A stretch of DNA of 64,000 bases from NCBI RefSeq assembly GCF_001651865.1, contig NZ_LPUX01000061.1, positions 488,912-552,911 of the forward strand, in the 5' to 3' direction. The notes under the pieces were generated by a model that made no database searches, was not told the DNA's origin, and saw only the letters and a program-made list of their open reading frames with translations. Shown here piece after piece: positions 24,416-33,483 of the stretch. The stretch's first letter is position 1; each line of letters opens with the position of its first letter. Source of the DNA: Sinorhizobium glycinis. GTDB lineage: Bacteria; Pseudomonadota; Alphaproteobacteria; Rhizobiales; Rhizobiaceae. The translations under genes were made by a program, and so were the position numbers.

Positions 24416-24988
24416 ATGAGCGCACATCTTCAACCGACGGGCTCCGCCTATTTCATCGCCAAGGAGACGGAGCTTGCTGAGACGCACACGCTCTCCGTGC
24501 TCGTCGACAACGAGCCGGGCGTGCTCGCCCGCGTCATCGGCCTGTTTTCCGGCCGCGGCTACAACATCGAGAGCCTGACGGTCTCCGAAACCGAGCACGA
24601 GGCGCACCTGTCGCGCATCACCATCGTCACGCGCGGTACGCCGCATGTGCTTGAGCAGATCAAGAATCAGCTCGAGCGGCTGGTGCCGGTGCATCGCGTC
24701 GTCGATCTGACGGTACGCGCCGCCGGGCTCGGCCATGATCGGCCGGTCGAGCGTGAACTGGCGCTCGTCAAGGTGCACGGCTCGGGCGAGCACCGCGTCG
24801 AGGCGCTCAGGCTTGCCGACGCCTTCCGTGCTTCCGTGATCGACGCCAATATCGATCACTTCGTCTTCGAGATCACGGGCAAGCCTTCGAAGATCGAGCA
24901 GTTCATCGCCATCATGAAACCGCTCGGACTGATCGAGGTGTGCCGCACGGGTATTGCCGCGATGAATCGCGGGCCGCAGGGGATGTGA
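24416..24988 (+). CDS. ilvH: Acetolactate synthase small (regulatory) subunit
   Basis: 190 aa. Activates IlvI and confers valine feedback inhibition. The ACT domain is HTLSVLVDNEPGVLARVIGL, then FSGRGYNIESLTVSETE. The C-terminal domain has ELALVKVHGSGEHRVEALRL and FVFEITGKPSKIEQFI. Start ATG 24416. Length normal for the family. Second gene of the operon. Confidence 0.97.
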   Translation: MSAHLQPTGSAYFIAKETELAETHTLSVLVDNEPGVLARVIGLFSGRGYNIESLTVSETEHEAHLSRITIVTRGTPHVLEQIKNQLERLVPVHRVVDLTVRAAGLGHDRPVERELALVKVHGSGEHRVEALRLADAFRASVIDANIDHFVFEITGKPSKIEQFIAIMKPLGLIEVCRTGIAAMNRGPQGM

Positions 24989-25027
24989 CCTTCTTCATCT
25001 ATGATAGGCTGCATGGGACGGAACTTT

Positions 25028-25145
25028 GCCCCTCACCCTAGCCCTCTCCCCGCGCGCGGGGAGAGGGGACTGGAGGCCGAGGCCTGGCCGCGAGTCCCCT
25101 TCGCCCCGCTTGCGGGGAGAAGGTGCCGGCAGGCGGATGAGGGGC
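25028..25145. repeat. RIME-type rhizobial intergenic palindromic element
   Basis: Begins GCCCCTCACCCTAGCCCTCT, contains the nested palindromes CTCCCCGC-GCGCGGGGAGAG and CGCCCCGCTTGCGGGGAGAAG, and closes with GGCAGGCGGATGAGGGGC. This is the familiar mosaic element scattered between genes in Rhizobium and Sinorhizobium. It sits between ilvH and the convergent aldo/keto reductase and may act as a bidirectional transcript end. Confidence 0.88.
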
Positions 25146-25179
25146 GATCAAGAACCATCACTCCGTGATTCCCACCAGT

Positions 25180-26025
25180 CTAAATCACCTCCAGCCGCAT
25201 CTTCCTCCTCGGCGGCGGAAAGACCCGGTCGAGCTCGGCGAGATTTTCGGCCGTCAGATGGATATCCATGCCATCGCGGTTTTCGCGGGCGCGCTCGGCA
25301 GAGGCGGTCTTCGGTATAGTGATCACGCCGGAGCGGGTCTTGAGAAAGGCGAGGGCGATCTGCGCAGGCGTCGCCTGATGCGCCTTGGCGATCTGGACCA
25401 GGTCGGCATCGTGGAGCAGGCGACCTTCATCAAGCGGCGAATAGGCCATGACCGGCACGCCACGGTCGCGGCACCAGGGCAACAGGTCGTACTCGATGCC
25501 GCGGCGGGCGAGATTGTAGAGAACCTGGTTTGCCGCAACGTTGCCGCCGTCCGGCACAGACTGCAACTCCCTCATGTCGTCGACATCGAAGTTCGAAACG
25601 CCCCAGGCGAGGATCTTGCCGGCCTTCTTCAGTTCTTCAAAAGCGGCAACGGTTTCGGCAAGCGGATGGCCGCCGCGCCAATGCAGGAGATAGAGGTCGA
25701 TGCGGTCGGTGCCGAGATTTCGCAGACTGCGTTCGCAGGCGGCAATCGTGCCCGATCGGCTGGCATTGGAGGGCAGCACTTTGCTGACGATGAACGCTTC
25801 GTCGCGGCGGCCGTGGACCGCTTCGCCGACAATCCGTTCGGCGCCGCCGTCGCCGTACATTTCGGCCGTGTCGATCAGCGTCATGCCGAGATCAAGTCCG
25901 ACCTGGAGGCTGCGGATTTCGCCGGCCGCCTTTGCCCGGATCTCCCCCATCCGCCAAGTTCCCTGACCGAGGACCGGTACGTTGCGCCCGTCGGGGAAAG
26001 TCGTAGCGGGTATCGGATCGTGCAT
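25180..26025 (-). CDS. Aldo/keto reductase
   Basis: 281-aa NADPH-dependent oxidoreductase of the AKR TIM-barrel family. Catalytic tetrad visible as Asp-Tyr in [12 protein letters not shown], Lys in [11 protein letters not shown], and His in [11 protein letters not shown]. Cofactor binding is in [11 protein letters not shown] and [17 protein letters not shown]. Similar to the YeaE-like reductases that act on methylglyoxal and related aldehydes. Start ATG 26025. Single-gene unit convergent with ilvIH. Confidence 0.9.
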   Translation of the reverse strand: MHDPIPATTFPDGRNVPVLGQGTWRMGEIRAKAAGEIRSLQVGLDLGMTLIDTAEMYGDGGAERIVGEAVHGRRDEAFIVSKVLPSNASRSGTIAACERSLRNLGTDRIDLYLLHWRGGHPLAETVAAFEELKKAGKILAWGVSNFDVDDMRELQSVPDGGNVAANQVLYNLARRGIEYDLLPWCRDRGVPVMAYSPLDEGRLLHDADLVQIAKAHQATPAQIALAFLKTRSGVITIPKTASAERARENRDGMDIHLTAENLAELDRVFPPPRRKMRLEVI

Positions 26026-26474
26026 GGGATGCGCCCTCGTTTGATTTCGAAAACTCCAAAATGGTATTCGGGCGGGAAAAGTCCATGCTATTCAGTCGAC
26101 GCGCCAGAGGTGACGGAAGACGCAAATCGAAAATTGTCGCGCTACGCCTTGCGGAGAGCGCCATCGCTCACTACATGCGCCCTATCGATGTTGGTCGGCG
26201 ACGTTGTCCTCCCGCAACGGCCGGATACGCGCCAACAGATGTTGTCTCCCTGCCTTTGACCACGGATGTACTGGCATCGGCGGTCGAGATGACGAGGAAG
26301 GTCGGGTTCTTGCCCGGCCTTTTTTGTTTGCCATCCTTTTTTTGTTGCCATTGTCGCCGATGGGAGAACAAGCCGTCGATTCATCACATCTGGTTTTGTG
26401 ACCATGACATATTGATTCAGGTTTCTGCCGTAATGCATTAGAATTGGCCGGGTTTCCGGCAGAGGAGGCACGGA
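26026..26474. other. Intergenic region before nitrile hydratase operon
   Basis: 449 bp without a credible gene. It contains a strong plus-strand terminator (26300-26325), about 150 bp before the nitrile hydratase alpha start. That start has a clear AGGAGG at 26463-26468. No cobalamin-riboswitch core is visible. The terminator must end either a small RNA or an attenuated leader that starts in this gap. Confidence 0.5.
26300..26325 (+). terminator. Rho-independent terminator without an upstream gene
   Basis: GGTCGGG (26300-26306), loop, CCCGGCC (26313-26319), then TTTTTT and a further T-rich tract. No plus-strand gene ends upstream, since the aldo/keto reductase reads away from it. Confidence 0.75.
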
Positions 26475-27119
26475 ATGTCGGATCATCATCATGGCCATGG
26501 GGATGATCATGGCCATCATCATTACGACAACCATTTCACCGACATGGAAGCGCGTGTGAAAGCGCTTGAGATGGTGCTGACGGAGAAGGGGCTGATCGAC
26601 CCGGCGGCAATCGATGCGATCGTCGAGACTTACGAAACAAAGGTCGGTCCGCGCAACGGCGCCCGCGTCGTTGCCAAGGCCTGGAGCGATGCGGAGTTTG
26701 CCGACTGGCTGCGGCGCGACGCCACGGCCGCGATCGCCAGCCTCGGCTTTACCGGGCGGCAGGGCGAACATATGCGCGCCGTCTTCAACACGCCCGATAC
26801 CCACAACCTCATCGTCTGCACGCTTTGCTCCTGCTATCCCTGGGCGGTGCTCGGCCTGCCGCCCGTATGGTACAAGGCGCCGCCCTATCGCTCGCGTGCC
26901 GTCATCGATCCGCGCGGCGTGCTTGCGGAATTCGGGCTTGAGCTGCCGGTCGAGAAGAAGATCCGCGTCTGGGATTCGACGGCGGAACTCCGCTATCTCG
27001 TCGTGCCCGAGCGGCCCGAGGGAACGGAAGGCTTCACGGAGCAGGGGCTGGCCGATCTTGTCTCGCGCGACTCGATGATCGGCACAGGACTGGCATTGTC
27101 ACCGGAGGCGGTGCGATGA
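26475..27119 (+). CDS. Nitrile hydratase alpha subunit, cobalt type
   Basis: 214 aa. Hydrates nitriles to amides with the beta subunit. Metal site VCTLCSC (Cys115, Cys118, Ser119, Cys120); the Thr after the first Cys marks the non-corrin cobalt type rather than the iron type. The N-terminus is unusually His-rich ([20 protein letters not shown]), a plausible cobalt reservoir. Other family segments: [58 protein letters not shown]. Overlaps the beta gene by 4 nt. Amides made here would feed an amidase, which is not in the window. Confidence 0.94.
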   Translation: MSDHHHGHGDDHGHHHYDNHFTDMEARVKALEMVLTEKGLIDPAAIDAIVETYETKVGPRNGARVVAKAWSDAEFADWLRRDATAAIASLGFTGRQGEHMRAVFNTPDTHNLIVCTLCSCYPWAVLGLPPVWYKAPPYRSRAVIDPRGVLAEFGLELPVEKKIRVWDSTAELRYLVVPERPEGTEGFTEQGLADLVSRDSMIGTGLALSPEAVR

Positions 27120-27775
27120 ACGGGCCTCACGATCTTGGCGGCCAACACGGCCTGGGCGCGATCGCGCCGGAAAGGGACGAGCCCTATTTCCATGCGGATT
27201 GGGAGAAACGGGCGCTTGGCATCACACTATCCTGCGGGGCGTTCGGCGCCTGGACGATCGACGAGAGCCGGCATGCGCGCGAAAGCCTGCCGCCCGCGAC
27301 TTATCTTGCGGCAAGCTATTACGAGATCTGGACTCGTGCGCTGGAAACGCTCCTGACGCGCCATGGCTTTGTCACTCAAACGGAGCTCGATGCAGGCCAT
27401 ATGCTTGAAAAGGGGCGCGAAGCGAAGCGGGTGCTCATGGCCGATATGGTCGCGGGCGTGCTCGCCAAGGGCGGGCCTTGTGATCGGCCGGTGCAGACAC
27501 CGCCACGTTTTGTCGTCGGGGAAACCGTGCGCACCAAAAATTTCAACCCGGAGACTCATACGCGCCTGCCGCGCTACGCCCGTGCCAAGCTTGGCGTGGT
27601 GGAAGCGGTGCAGGGCGGATTTGTCTTCCCGGACGACAACGCCCACGGCAAGGGCGAGAACCCGCAGTGGGTTTACACGGTGGTCTTTGATGGCAGGGAG
27701 ATCTGGGGTGAGGGCGCCGATCCGTCACTGACCGTCTCGATCGATGCCTGGGAGAGCTATCTTGAGCACGTGTAA
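27116..27775 (+). CDS. Nitrile hydratase beta subunit
   Basis: 219 aa. Starts [20 protein letters not shown], the typical beta-subunit N-terminus. It contains the helical [19 protein letters not shown] region and the C-terminal SH3-like barrel ([57 protein letters not shown]). Begins in an ATGA overlap with the alpha gene, so the subunits are made in equal amounts. Confidence 0.94.
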   Translation: MNGPHDLGGQHGLGAIAPERDEPYFHADWEKRALGITLSCGAFGAWTIDESRHARESLPPATYLAASYYEIWTRALETLLTRHGFVTQTELDAGHMLEKGREAKRVLMADMVAGVLAKGGPCDRPVQTPPRFVVGETVRTKNFNPETHTRLPRYARAKLGVVEAVQGGFVFPDDNAHGKGENPQWVYTVVFDGREIWGEGADPSLTVSIDAWESYLEHV

Positions 27776-28139
27776 CACCACATCTCCGCTGGTCGCCTCC
27801 GCCGAACTGCCGAAATCGGCAGACGGCGACCCAATCTTTGCCGAGCCCTGGCAGGCGGCCGCCTTCGCCATGACCGTCCGGCTCCACGAGCAAGGGGTGT
27901 TTTCCTGGACTGAATGGGCCGAGGCGCTTTCGACCGAACTCCACAAGCCGGGCCGTAAGCCGGACGGCAGCGATTATTATGATTGCTGGGTCGCGGCGCT
28001 CAGCCAACTCGTGGCGAAGCTCTCCATCACGTCTGGTCCGGAACTCGAGGCACTGGTACGAAGTTGGCAGCGTGCTGCCGAAGCGACGCCGCACGGCAAG
28101 CGGATCGTCCTGGAGAACGATCCGCTGCGACGAGGATGA
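27762..28139 (+). CDS. Nitrile hydratase accessory (cobalt insertion) protein
   Basis: 125-aa homologue of the P14K/NhlE-type activator that swaps the metallated alpha subunit into the enzyme. Core FAEPWQAAAFAMTVRLHEQG, FSWTEWAEALS and YYDCWVAALSQLVA matches the family, which itself resembles the beta subunit N-terminus. Start taken as TTG 27762 because GGGAG lies upstream; it overlaps the beta gene by 14 nt. The early Cys may take part in cobalt handling. Confidence 0.85.
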   Translation: MSTCNTTSPLVASAELPKSADGDPIFAEPWQAAAFAMTVRLHEQGVFSWTEWAEALSTELHKPGRKPDGSDYYDCWVAALSQLVAKLSITSGPELEALVRSWQRAAEATPHGKRIVLENDPLRRG

Positions 28140-28149
28140 GTCGGGCGTG

Positions 28150-28962
28150 CTATGAGGCTTCCGATCCCTCGAATTGCCGATAACATTCGCCGGCGACCTT
28201 CCTGAGGACGTCGCGCGGCACCTCGCCGGTGACCGCGTAGCCGATCTCGCCGTCGATCCAGTAGAAGGTCTCGAGGCCACCCTGGCTTGCAATGCGGAAG
28301 CTCGTTTCGCGATTGTCCCTATTGCGGCCGAGAAGCACCGTCAATCGCTGGCCGGAGCCGTCCTCATACATCAGCATGGCGCCCGCCGTCCCATTGACCG
28401 GGATGAGCCTGCCGCCGACGAGCGAAAATCCGACCGCCGAGAGATCGGGGATCTTCAAGCCATAATCGAGCCGCTTGCCGAGCCAGGTCGCGAGATGCGC
28501 CTGTTGGTCGGCCCCGACCTCGACCGGATGGCGCACCTCGCTTGCGTAGACGAGGAACGCGGATTGCGCCTGGCGCGGAAGGCTGTCGGGGCTCGCAGCC
28601 GTCTCAAGCGGCCGATCCGGGGCGACCATCCCGGGGATATAGAAACCAGCAAGGCCGCCCGCGACGAAGATCAGGAGACCGGCGGCGATGCGCCGGAGCA
28701 CGGAGGCATGGGAAGACGCGACGGCGTTGCCCTGGTGCCGGCGGGCGGAGACCAGCGCCCGATCGCCTTCTTCGCCGCGGGCATAAGGTGCGAAATGTTG
28801 TTTCAGCGCTGCCGCCTGGGCCTGCCATTCGCGGACCTCTTGAGCCCGGGCCGGGTGCATATCCAGCCAGGCCTCGATACGCGCGCGCTCCGGCGGGCTG
28901 AGGTAGCCATCGACATAGGCGTGCAGTTCGTCTTCGGAGACTGTGTTGAATTCGTGCGTCAT
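28150..28962 (-). CDS. Anti-sigma factor, membrane-bound
   Basis: 270 aa. Cytoplasmic N-terminus with the zinc-finger-like anti-sigma pattern FNTVSEDELHAYVDGYLSPPERARIEAWL, a transmembrane helix near 92-110 (RRIAAGLLIFVAGGLAGFYI), and a periplasmic sensor region (FLVYASEVRHPVEVGADQQA ... GYAVTGEVPRD). Start ATG 28962 overlaps the sigma stop by 4 nt, as for paired sigma/anti-sigma genes. It would hold the ECF sigma factor until an envelope or oxidant signal is sensed. Confidence 0.85.
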   Translation of the reverse strand: MTHEFNTVSEDELHAYVDGYLSPPERARIEAWLDMHPARAQEVREWQAQAAALKQHFAPYARGEEGDRALVSARRHQGNAVASSHASVLRRIAAGLLIFVAGGLAGFYIPGMVAPDRPLETAASPDSLPRQAQSAFLVYASEVRHPVEVGADQQAHLATWLGKRLDYGLKIPDLSAVGFSLVGGRLIPVNGTAGAMLMYEDGSGQRLTVLLGRNRDNRETSFRIASQGGLETFYWIDGEIGYAVTGEVPRDVLRKVAGECYRQFEGSEAS

Positions 28963-29513
28963 TTCGGTCTCCGCAGGGCGATCACGTTGCCGTCCTTCAT
29001 TATTTCCGCAAGCTGGCGGCGGGCGCGCGACAGGCGCGACATCACCGTGCCGATCGGAATAGCCATCATCTCCGCCACATCCTGATAGCGGTAACCCTCG
29101 ATCACCACGAGCATCAGCACTGAGCGGTTCTCCGCCGACAGCCGGTCCAGCGCGCGTTCGAGCCGGCGACTTTGCAAGGGATCGGCGTTTTGGTCCTCGG
29201 CAACGAGGCCAAGCGCTTCCTCGTACTCGACCTCGGGATGCAGGGCGCGGTGGCGGTGGCGGTTGCGATAGAGGTTCGTCATGATCGTGAAGGCCCAGGC
29301 GCGCAGGTTCACGCCTCGCCATTGCTGACGCCGCGCCAGCACTTTCTCGATGCAGTCCTGCAACAGGTCCTCGCCGTCCGAATCGGACCGGGCGAGGCTG
29401 CGCGAATAGCGTCTCAGCGCTGGCATCAGGCCGAGGACGCCTTCTTCAAAAGCATCGGGCGCTGAAGCATCCGCACCCGCGCTCGCGTCCGAACCGTCAC
29501 GGTCTTGCGACAT
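28959..29513 (-). CDS. ECF sigma factor (RpoE1-like)
   Basis: 184 aa. Region 2: MPALRRYSRSLARSDSDGEDLLQDCIEKVLARRQQWRG with NLRAWAFTIMTNLYRNRHR. Region 4: ALDRLSAENRSVLMLVVIEG, the YRYQDVAEMMAIPIGTVMSRLSRARRQL helix-turn-helix. Co-transcribed with the secreted protein gene upstream and the anti-sigma downstream. By position it matches the S. meliloti locus I recall as RpoE1, linked to sulfite response; treat that as recollection. It is probably autoregulated from the promoter at 29942-29971. Confidence 0.9.
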   Translation of the reverse strand: MSQDRDGSDASAGADASAPDAFEEGVLGLMPALRRYSRSLARSDSDGEDLLQDCIEKVLARRQQWRGVNLRAWAFTIMTNLYRNRHRHRALHPEVEYEEALGLVAEDQNADPLQSRRLERALDRLSAENRSVLMLVVIEGYRYQDVAEMMAIPIGTVMSRLSRARRQLAEIMKDGNVIALRRPK

Positions 29514-29871
29514 CCCATTCGCCCTTCACACCGTCACCGGTGATGTCGCCCATCTTCTTATCCTTGACCCAGAAATAAAGCGGCATGCCGTCCTTGGCCC
29601 ATTGCTTGCTGCCGTCCTTACGCTCGACGATCGAATAGGCGCCTTCAGCCGCCGCGTCGCCTTCCACCATGAAGGGCGGCCAGTTCTTTGCGCATTGATC
29701 ATAGCAGGTGGAGACGCCCTTCTGGTCGTCTCGGTATGTGTAAAGCGTCATGCCGTTTGCTGCGGCAAGCACCGGACCTTTTTCGCTTTCGACCGTTTTG
29801 ACCGGCGGCGCCGCCAACGCCGAGGCGGTCATGGCAAACGAAATGGCAGTGGCTAATGCAAACGTTCTCAT
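29497..29871 (-). CDS. Secreted COG4315 repeat protein
   Basis: 124 aa. Signal peptide MRTFALATAISFAMTASALA, then the secreted repeat: MTLYTYRDDQKGVSTCYDQC, WPPFMVEGD, and a second MPLYFWVKDKKMGDITGDGV. The Y-x-(Y/F)-x-x-D motif appears in both halves, and Cys residues in STCYDQC may form a disulfide. COG4315 proteins are periplasmic or lipoproteins of unknown function that often accompany ECF sigma genes. Start ATG 29871; overlaps the sigma gene by 17 nt. Confidence 0.82.
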   Translation of the reverse strand: MRTFALATAISFAMTASALAAPPVKTVESEKGPVLAAANGMTLYTYRDDQKGVSTCYDQCAKNWPPFMVEGDAAAEGAYSIVERKDGSKQWAKDGMPLYFWVKDKKMGDITGDGVKGEWDVARP

Positions 29872-29941
29872 GGGAGATTTCCCTTCCGAAATTGCCCGAC
29901 CGGCTGCCGGCCGCGAACCGGTCCAAGCTGGTTCATGCGAA

Positions 29942-29971
29942 TGAGACACAGCGACCGACGGAATTATTCCC
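29942..29971 (-). promoter_or_regulatory. Candidate ECF-type promoter of sigma/anti-sigma operon
   Basis: On the minus strand GGGAATAA (29971-29964), 17-bp spacer, TCTCA (29946-29942), about 70 nt before the first gene. The GGAATAA -35 form is typical of ECF sigma factors, so it suits autoregulation by the encoded sigma. Confidence 0.5.
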
Positions 29972-30090
29972 TCGGCGCTCGTGCCGGTTGCGGCTGGCAG
30001 GAAGAAGGCTTCGAAGATCTGCTGCGCCGTTGTCGTGAGCGCGACGGCGGCGGAGAGCTTTTTGTTCTGCGGGGAGGAACGCCGGCCGCC

Positions 30091-31185
30091 TCAGGCCCGG
30101 TCGGCGACGAAGCGAGCGAGAGCCGGGCCGATCAGCGTGATAATCAGCAATCTGGCGGTCTGCAGCGCCATCACGAAGGGGAGGTCGACGTCGCTCGAGG
30201 CGGCGATGACGGCAATGGAATCGAGACCGCCGGGACTGGTGGCGAGATAGGCGGTCAGCGGATCGATGCCGGCTGCCTTGATGAGCAGCAGCGCAAGCGA
30301 GCCGGAAAAAGCCATCAGCACGAGAATGGAAACGACCGTCGGCACGAAGGCGCGGCGCGCATGCGCGATGATGCTGCGGGTGAAGCCCAGCCCGATGTTC
30401 CAGCCGAGCAGCGCGAAGGAAAGCGCCAGCAGCCACTGCGGCAGTTCGATCTTAAGCATGCCGGAGACATTGAGCGCCGAACCGATGGCAAAAGGGACGA
30501 GGAAGGCGCCGGCCGGCACGCGCAGCACCTTGCCGAGGAAGCCACCGACGATGCCGACGGCGAGCGTCGCGAGGAACGGCAGGCCGGCGACCGGCTCAAA
30601 CCAGCGGGTCGCGGTGTCGGCCTCCGTGCCGGTGACCCAGAGATGCGCGATCATCGTCGCGGCGCCCGCGACGAAGACGACCCGCAGGTATTGCATGAAG
30701 GCAACGAGACGGACATCCGCGCCATAGGCGTCGGCCATGAGCAGCATGGTTGAGGCCGCACCGGCCGAGGAGCCCCAGATCGCTGTCGTTCCCGGCAGGA
30801 TCCGCATCCGCGTGATCGTCCAGCCGCAGAGCGTGCTGACGCCGATCACCGACAGGATGACAGCGAGGAAGAGCGGCCAATTGCTGGAAAACGTCGCAAA
30901 CAGGTCGGGTCGCATCGAGCCGGCGATCATCATCGCTAGGACGAACTGCACGCAAAAAAAGAACTGGCGGGGCAGGCGGATCGTGCCGCCGTTCATCCCG
31001 ACGAGCGCGCCGGCAACCATGGGCCCCATCAGAAGCCCGGCCGGAATGCCCGCCATTTCGAAAAGAGCAGCAAAGGTGAGAGAAAGCACGGCCAGCAGGC
31101 ACCATTGCCAGGCGCGGGGCAAGCGACCAAGCCCAGTGCTTTCGGGCGCCATCGGCGTTGCGGGCTGTTCCGGCTTCAAGGTCAT
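30091..31185 (-). CDS. AbrB family membrane protein (COG3180)
   Basis: 364-aa polytopic protein with about ten hydrophobic segments arranged in two similar halves. The first half has WQWCLLAVLSLTFAALFEMA and AGLLMGPMVAGALVG. The second has LATLAVGIVGGFLGKVLRVP and AGAFLVPFAIGSALNVSG. Conserved family motifs GTTAIWGSSAGAASTMLLMA and YLATSPGGLDSIAVIAASS are clear. Annotated elsewhere as putative ammonia monooxygenase, which is a misnomer; it is more likely a transporter or membrane regulator. Single gene; gap 29872-30090 upstream of the ECF operon holds nothing else. Confidence 0.88.
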   Translation of the reverse strand: MTLKPEQPATPMAPESTGLGRLPRAWQWCLLAVLSLTFAALFEMAGIPAGLLMGPMVAGALVGMNGGTIRLPRQFFFCVQFVLAMMIAGSMRPDLFATFSSNWPLFLAVILSVIGVSTLCGWTITRMRILPGTTAIWGSSAGAASTMLLMADAYGADVRLVAFMQYLRVVFVAGAATMIAHLWVTGTEADTATRWFEPVAGLPFLATLAVGIVGGFLGKVLRVPAGAFLVPFAIGSALNVSGMLKIELPQWLLALSFALLGWNIGLGFTRSIIAHARRAFVPTVVSILVLMAFSGSLALLLIKAAGIDPLTAYLATSPGGLDSIAVIAASSDVDLPFVMALQTARLLIITLIGPALARFVADRA

Positions 31186-31428
31186 TCTCCGGCGAGGGAC
31201 GGTAGCAGCATCGGGCGGGCCGATTCAAGGTGGCGTGTCACTACTACAGCGATATTGCAGCGAGAGTGGGCTTCCGGACGCAGAGCATGAGACCGATTGA
31301 CGGCTCTCCCGCCGCAGAAGATTCCGCGCAAGCACCTGCAGGCGGCATTGTGAGCGCCGAAGCATGTACTTCGAGGTAGACGGAAATCCGGACTTGCGCC
31401 GAGCCACCGAATCCTGACACTGCAGGCC

Positions 31429-32556
31429 ATGCAATTCGCTCCGCAACAGGATGAGGCCCTGCAGGCCGTTTCGCGTTGGCTGAAGGAAGGCCGCTCGCCG
31501 CTGTTCCGGCTGTTCGGCTATGCCGGCACCGGCAAGACGACACTTGCCCGGCACTTCGCAGAGCATGTCGACGGGGAGGTGTTGTTCGCGGCCTTCACCG
31601 GCAAGGCCGCGCAGGTGTTGCGCTCCAAGGGCGCCAGCAATGCGAAGACCATCCATTCGCTGATCTACCGGCCGCGCGGCGAGGAGGAAGTCGAGGACGA
31701 AGAAACCGGCAAGACCTCGATCGCGCCGATGTTCGCCATCAACCGCCAGAGCCCCGTCGCCAAGGCGGCGTTGATCATCATCGACGAATGCTCGATGGTC
31801 GACGAGGCGCTCGGCAGGGACCTGATGAGCTTCGGCACGCCAATCCTCGTGCTCGGGGACCCGGGGCAGCTGCCGCCAGTGTCGGGTGGGGGCTATTTCA
31901 CCAATCACGAGCCGGACTATCTGCTGACCGAGATCCACCGCCAGGCGCGCGACAACCCGATCATCCAACTCGCCATGCATGTCCGCGAGGGCAAGGAGAT
32001 CATGCATGGCGACTACGGCACGGCGCAGATCATTTCCAAGAGCGAGGTGACCCAGCCCATGGTGCTGGAGGCAGATCAAGTGCTGGTCGGCACCAACCGG
32101 ACGCGGCGGCGCTACAACCAGCGTCTGCGCGAGCTGAAGGGCTTTACGAGCGAGTATCCTCAGTCGGGCGACAAGCTCGTATGCCTCAGGAACGATCCGG
32201 CCAAGGGCCTGCTCAACGGTTCGCTCTGGCAGGTGATGAGCTCGTCGAAAGAGACGGTCAAGCCGGGCATAAATCTGATGATCCGTCCCGAAGACGACGA
32301 CATGGATCGCGGCGCCGCGAAGATCAAACTGCTGAAAGCAGCCTTCGAGGAGGTCGAGGGCGAAATTCCCTGGTCCACCCGCAAGCGCTATGACGAGTTC
32401 GACTACGGCTATGCGTTGACCGTCCACAAGGCACAGGGCTCGCAATGGAACAATGTCGTGCTCTTCGACGAGAGCTGGGCCTTCCGCGACACGCGCGAAC
32501 GCTGGCTCTACACGGCAATCACCCGCGCGGCGGAGCAACTGACGATCATCAGGTGA
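31429..32556 (+). CDS. RecD/Dda-like ATP-dependent DNA helicase
   Basis: 375-aa superfamily 1B helicase. Motif I LFGYAGTGKTTLARHFAEHV, motif Ia AAFTGKAAQVLRSKGA, motif II LIIIDECSMVDE, motif III ILVLGDPGQLPPV, motif IV/V region NRTRRRYNQRLREL, and motif VI YALTVHKAQGSQWNNV ... LYTAITRAAEQL. Shorter than RecD2, lacking its N-terminal domain, and close in size to phage Dda. Likely 5'-3' unwinding in DNA repair. The 243-bp gap before it (31186-31428) holds no gene. Confidence 0.9.
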   Translation: MQFAPQQDEALQAVSRWLKEGRSPLFRLFGYAGTGKTTLARHFAEHVDGEVLFAAFTGKAAQVLRSKGASNAKTIHSLIYRPRGEEEVEDEETGKTSIAPMFAINRQSPVAKAALIIIDECSMVDEALGRDLMSFGTPILVLGDPGQLPPVSGGGYFTNHEPDYLLTEIHRQARDNPIIQLAMHVREGKEIMHGDYGTAQIISKSEVTQPMVLEADQVLVGTNRTRRRYNQRLRELKGFTSEYPQSGDKLVCLRNDPAKGLLNGSLWQVMSSSKETVKPGINLMIRPEDDDMDRGAAKIKLLKAAFEEVEGEIPWSTRKRYDEFDYGYALTVHKAQGSQWNNVVLFDESWAFRDTRERWLYTAITRAAEQLTIIR

Positions 32557-32588
32557 TCATTAGCCTGCCGCCTTGAGAGGAGCCGACA

Positions 32589-33221
32589 ATGCCGTCAATT
32601 GGATTGCTGATCACTTTTCTCATCACCACAGCCGTATTCGCTTATGTGCCAGGGCCGGCCATGCTTTACGCGGCGGCGCAGACAATGGCACGCGGCCGCT
32701 GGTCCGGCCTGATGGCGACGCTTGGCATTCACATCGGCGGCTATGTGCATGTCGCCGCGGCTGCCGTGGGGCTTTCGGCGCTTTTTCATGCCGTGCCCAC
32801 GCTTTATCTGACGGTCAAGCTGGCCGGTGCCGCCTATCTGATCTGGATGGGTATTTCGCTCTTCCGCGCAAAGGCTCAAGGCGATGTGGCGCTGCCGGAA
32901 ATGCAGGCGAAATCGGGGAGACGTGCCTTTTTCGAGAGCATCATAGTCGAAGTTCTCAACCCGAAGACCGCGATTTTCTTCGTTGCCTTCCTGCCGCAGT
33001 TCGTCGACGCGTCGGCGACGCTTCCCGTTTGGGCGCAATTCGTCGTCCTCGGATCGATCGTCAACCTGATGTTCTCGTCGGCGGATGTCCTTTGCGTCGT
33101 GTTGGCCGGCGCGCTCCTGTCGAGGCTTAGGCGCTCACGTCGCACGCGGCGGCTGGTCCAGCGCCTCGGCGGCGTGACCCTCATCGGATTGGGCACCCAT
33201 CTCGCCCTGCAGAAGAGCTGA
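32589..33221 (+). CDS. LysE family exporter
   Basis: 210-aa membrane protein with six predicted helices, e.g. IGLLITFLITTAVFAYVPGP, MLYAAAQTMARGRWSGLMAT and YLTVKLAGAAYLIWMGISLF. The PGP motif near the start and the NPKTAIFFVAFLPQFV segment mark the RhtB/LysE group, which exports amino acids or their derivatives. Starts behind GAGAGGAGCCGACA. Last core gene before the accessory cluster. Substrate unknown. Confidence 0.9.
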   Translation: MPSIGLLITFLITTAVFAYVPGPAMLYAAAQTMARGRWSGLMATLGIHIGGYVHVAAAAVGLSALFHAVPTLYLTVKLAGAAYLIWMGISLFRAKAQGDVALPEMQAKSGRRAFFESIIVEVLNPKTAIFFVAFLPQFVDASATLPVWAQFVVLGSIVNLMFSSADVLCVVLAGALLSRLRRSRRTRRLVQRLGGVTLIGLGTHLALQKS

Positions 33222-33483
33222 TGGACGGCTGCCGTCACACTGCCGTGATCACCCCGATCTAGACCTACGATCGCGCACCGACAGATAGAGAGATCTAGTT
33301 CGTTGCAACCCTCCGCCGATTGACATAGACCGGTGGGGCGATCAGCCTTGGCTTTACCAAGGGAAGAAGGGCCAGGCCGCCTCCTCAAATCAGGCCTTTA
33401 AGGAATTACAAGAAATAGGTTACTTGTCTTGAATATGCGCGTCTAAGTCTCAAGGCGGCGCGCTCCCGAATGCGGGGTGGTGC
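33222..33483. other. Intergenic region before the YcaO-TfuA cluster
   Basis: 262 bp. The 13-codon ATG frame at the very start overlaps the lysE stop and looks fortuitous. The sequence becomes more AT-rich near 33400 (AAGGAATTACAAGAAATAGG, then TTACTTGTCTTGAATATG). No firm promoter hexamers are seen. The promoter of the following five-gene cluster should be here, and this may be the left boundary of the inserted block. Confidence 0.45.

Noticed and set aside
26040..26330. Cobalamin or cobalt riboswitch before cobalt nitrile hydratase
   Set aside because: No B12-box or other known riboswitch core is visible; only the terminator is supported.
33321..33350. TTGACA as -35 box of the YcaO cluster promoter
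   Set aside because: No -10-like hexamer at 16-18 bp; left unassigned.
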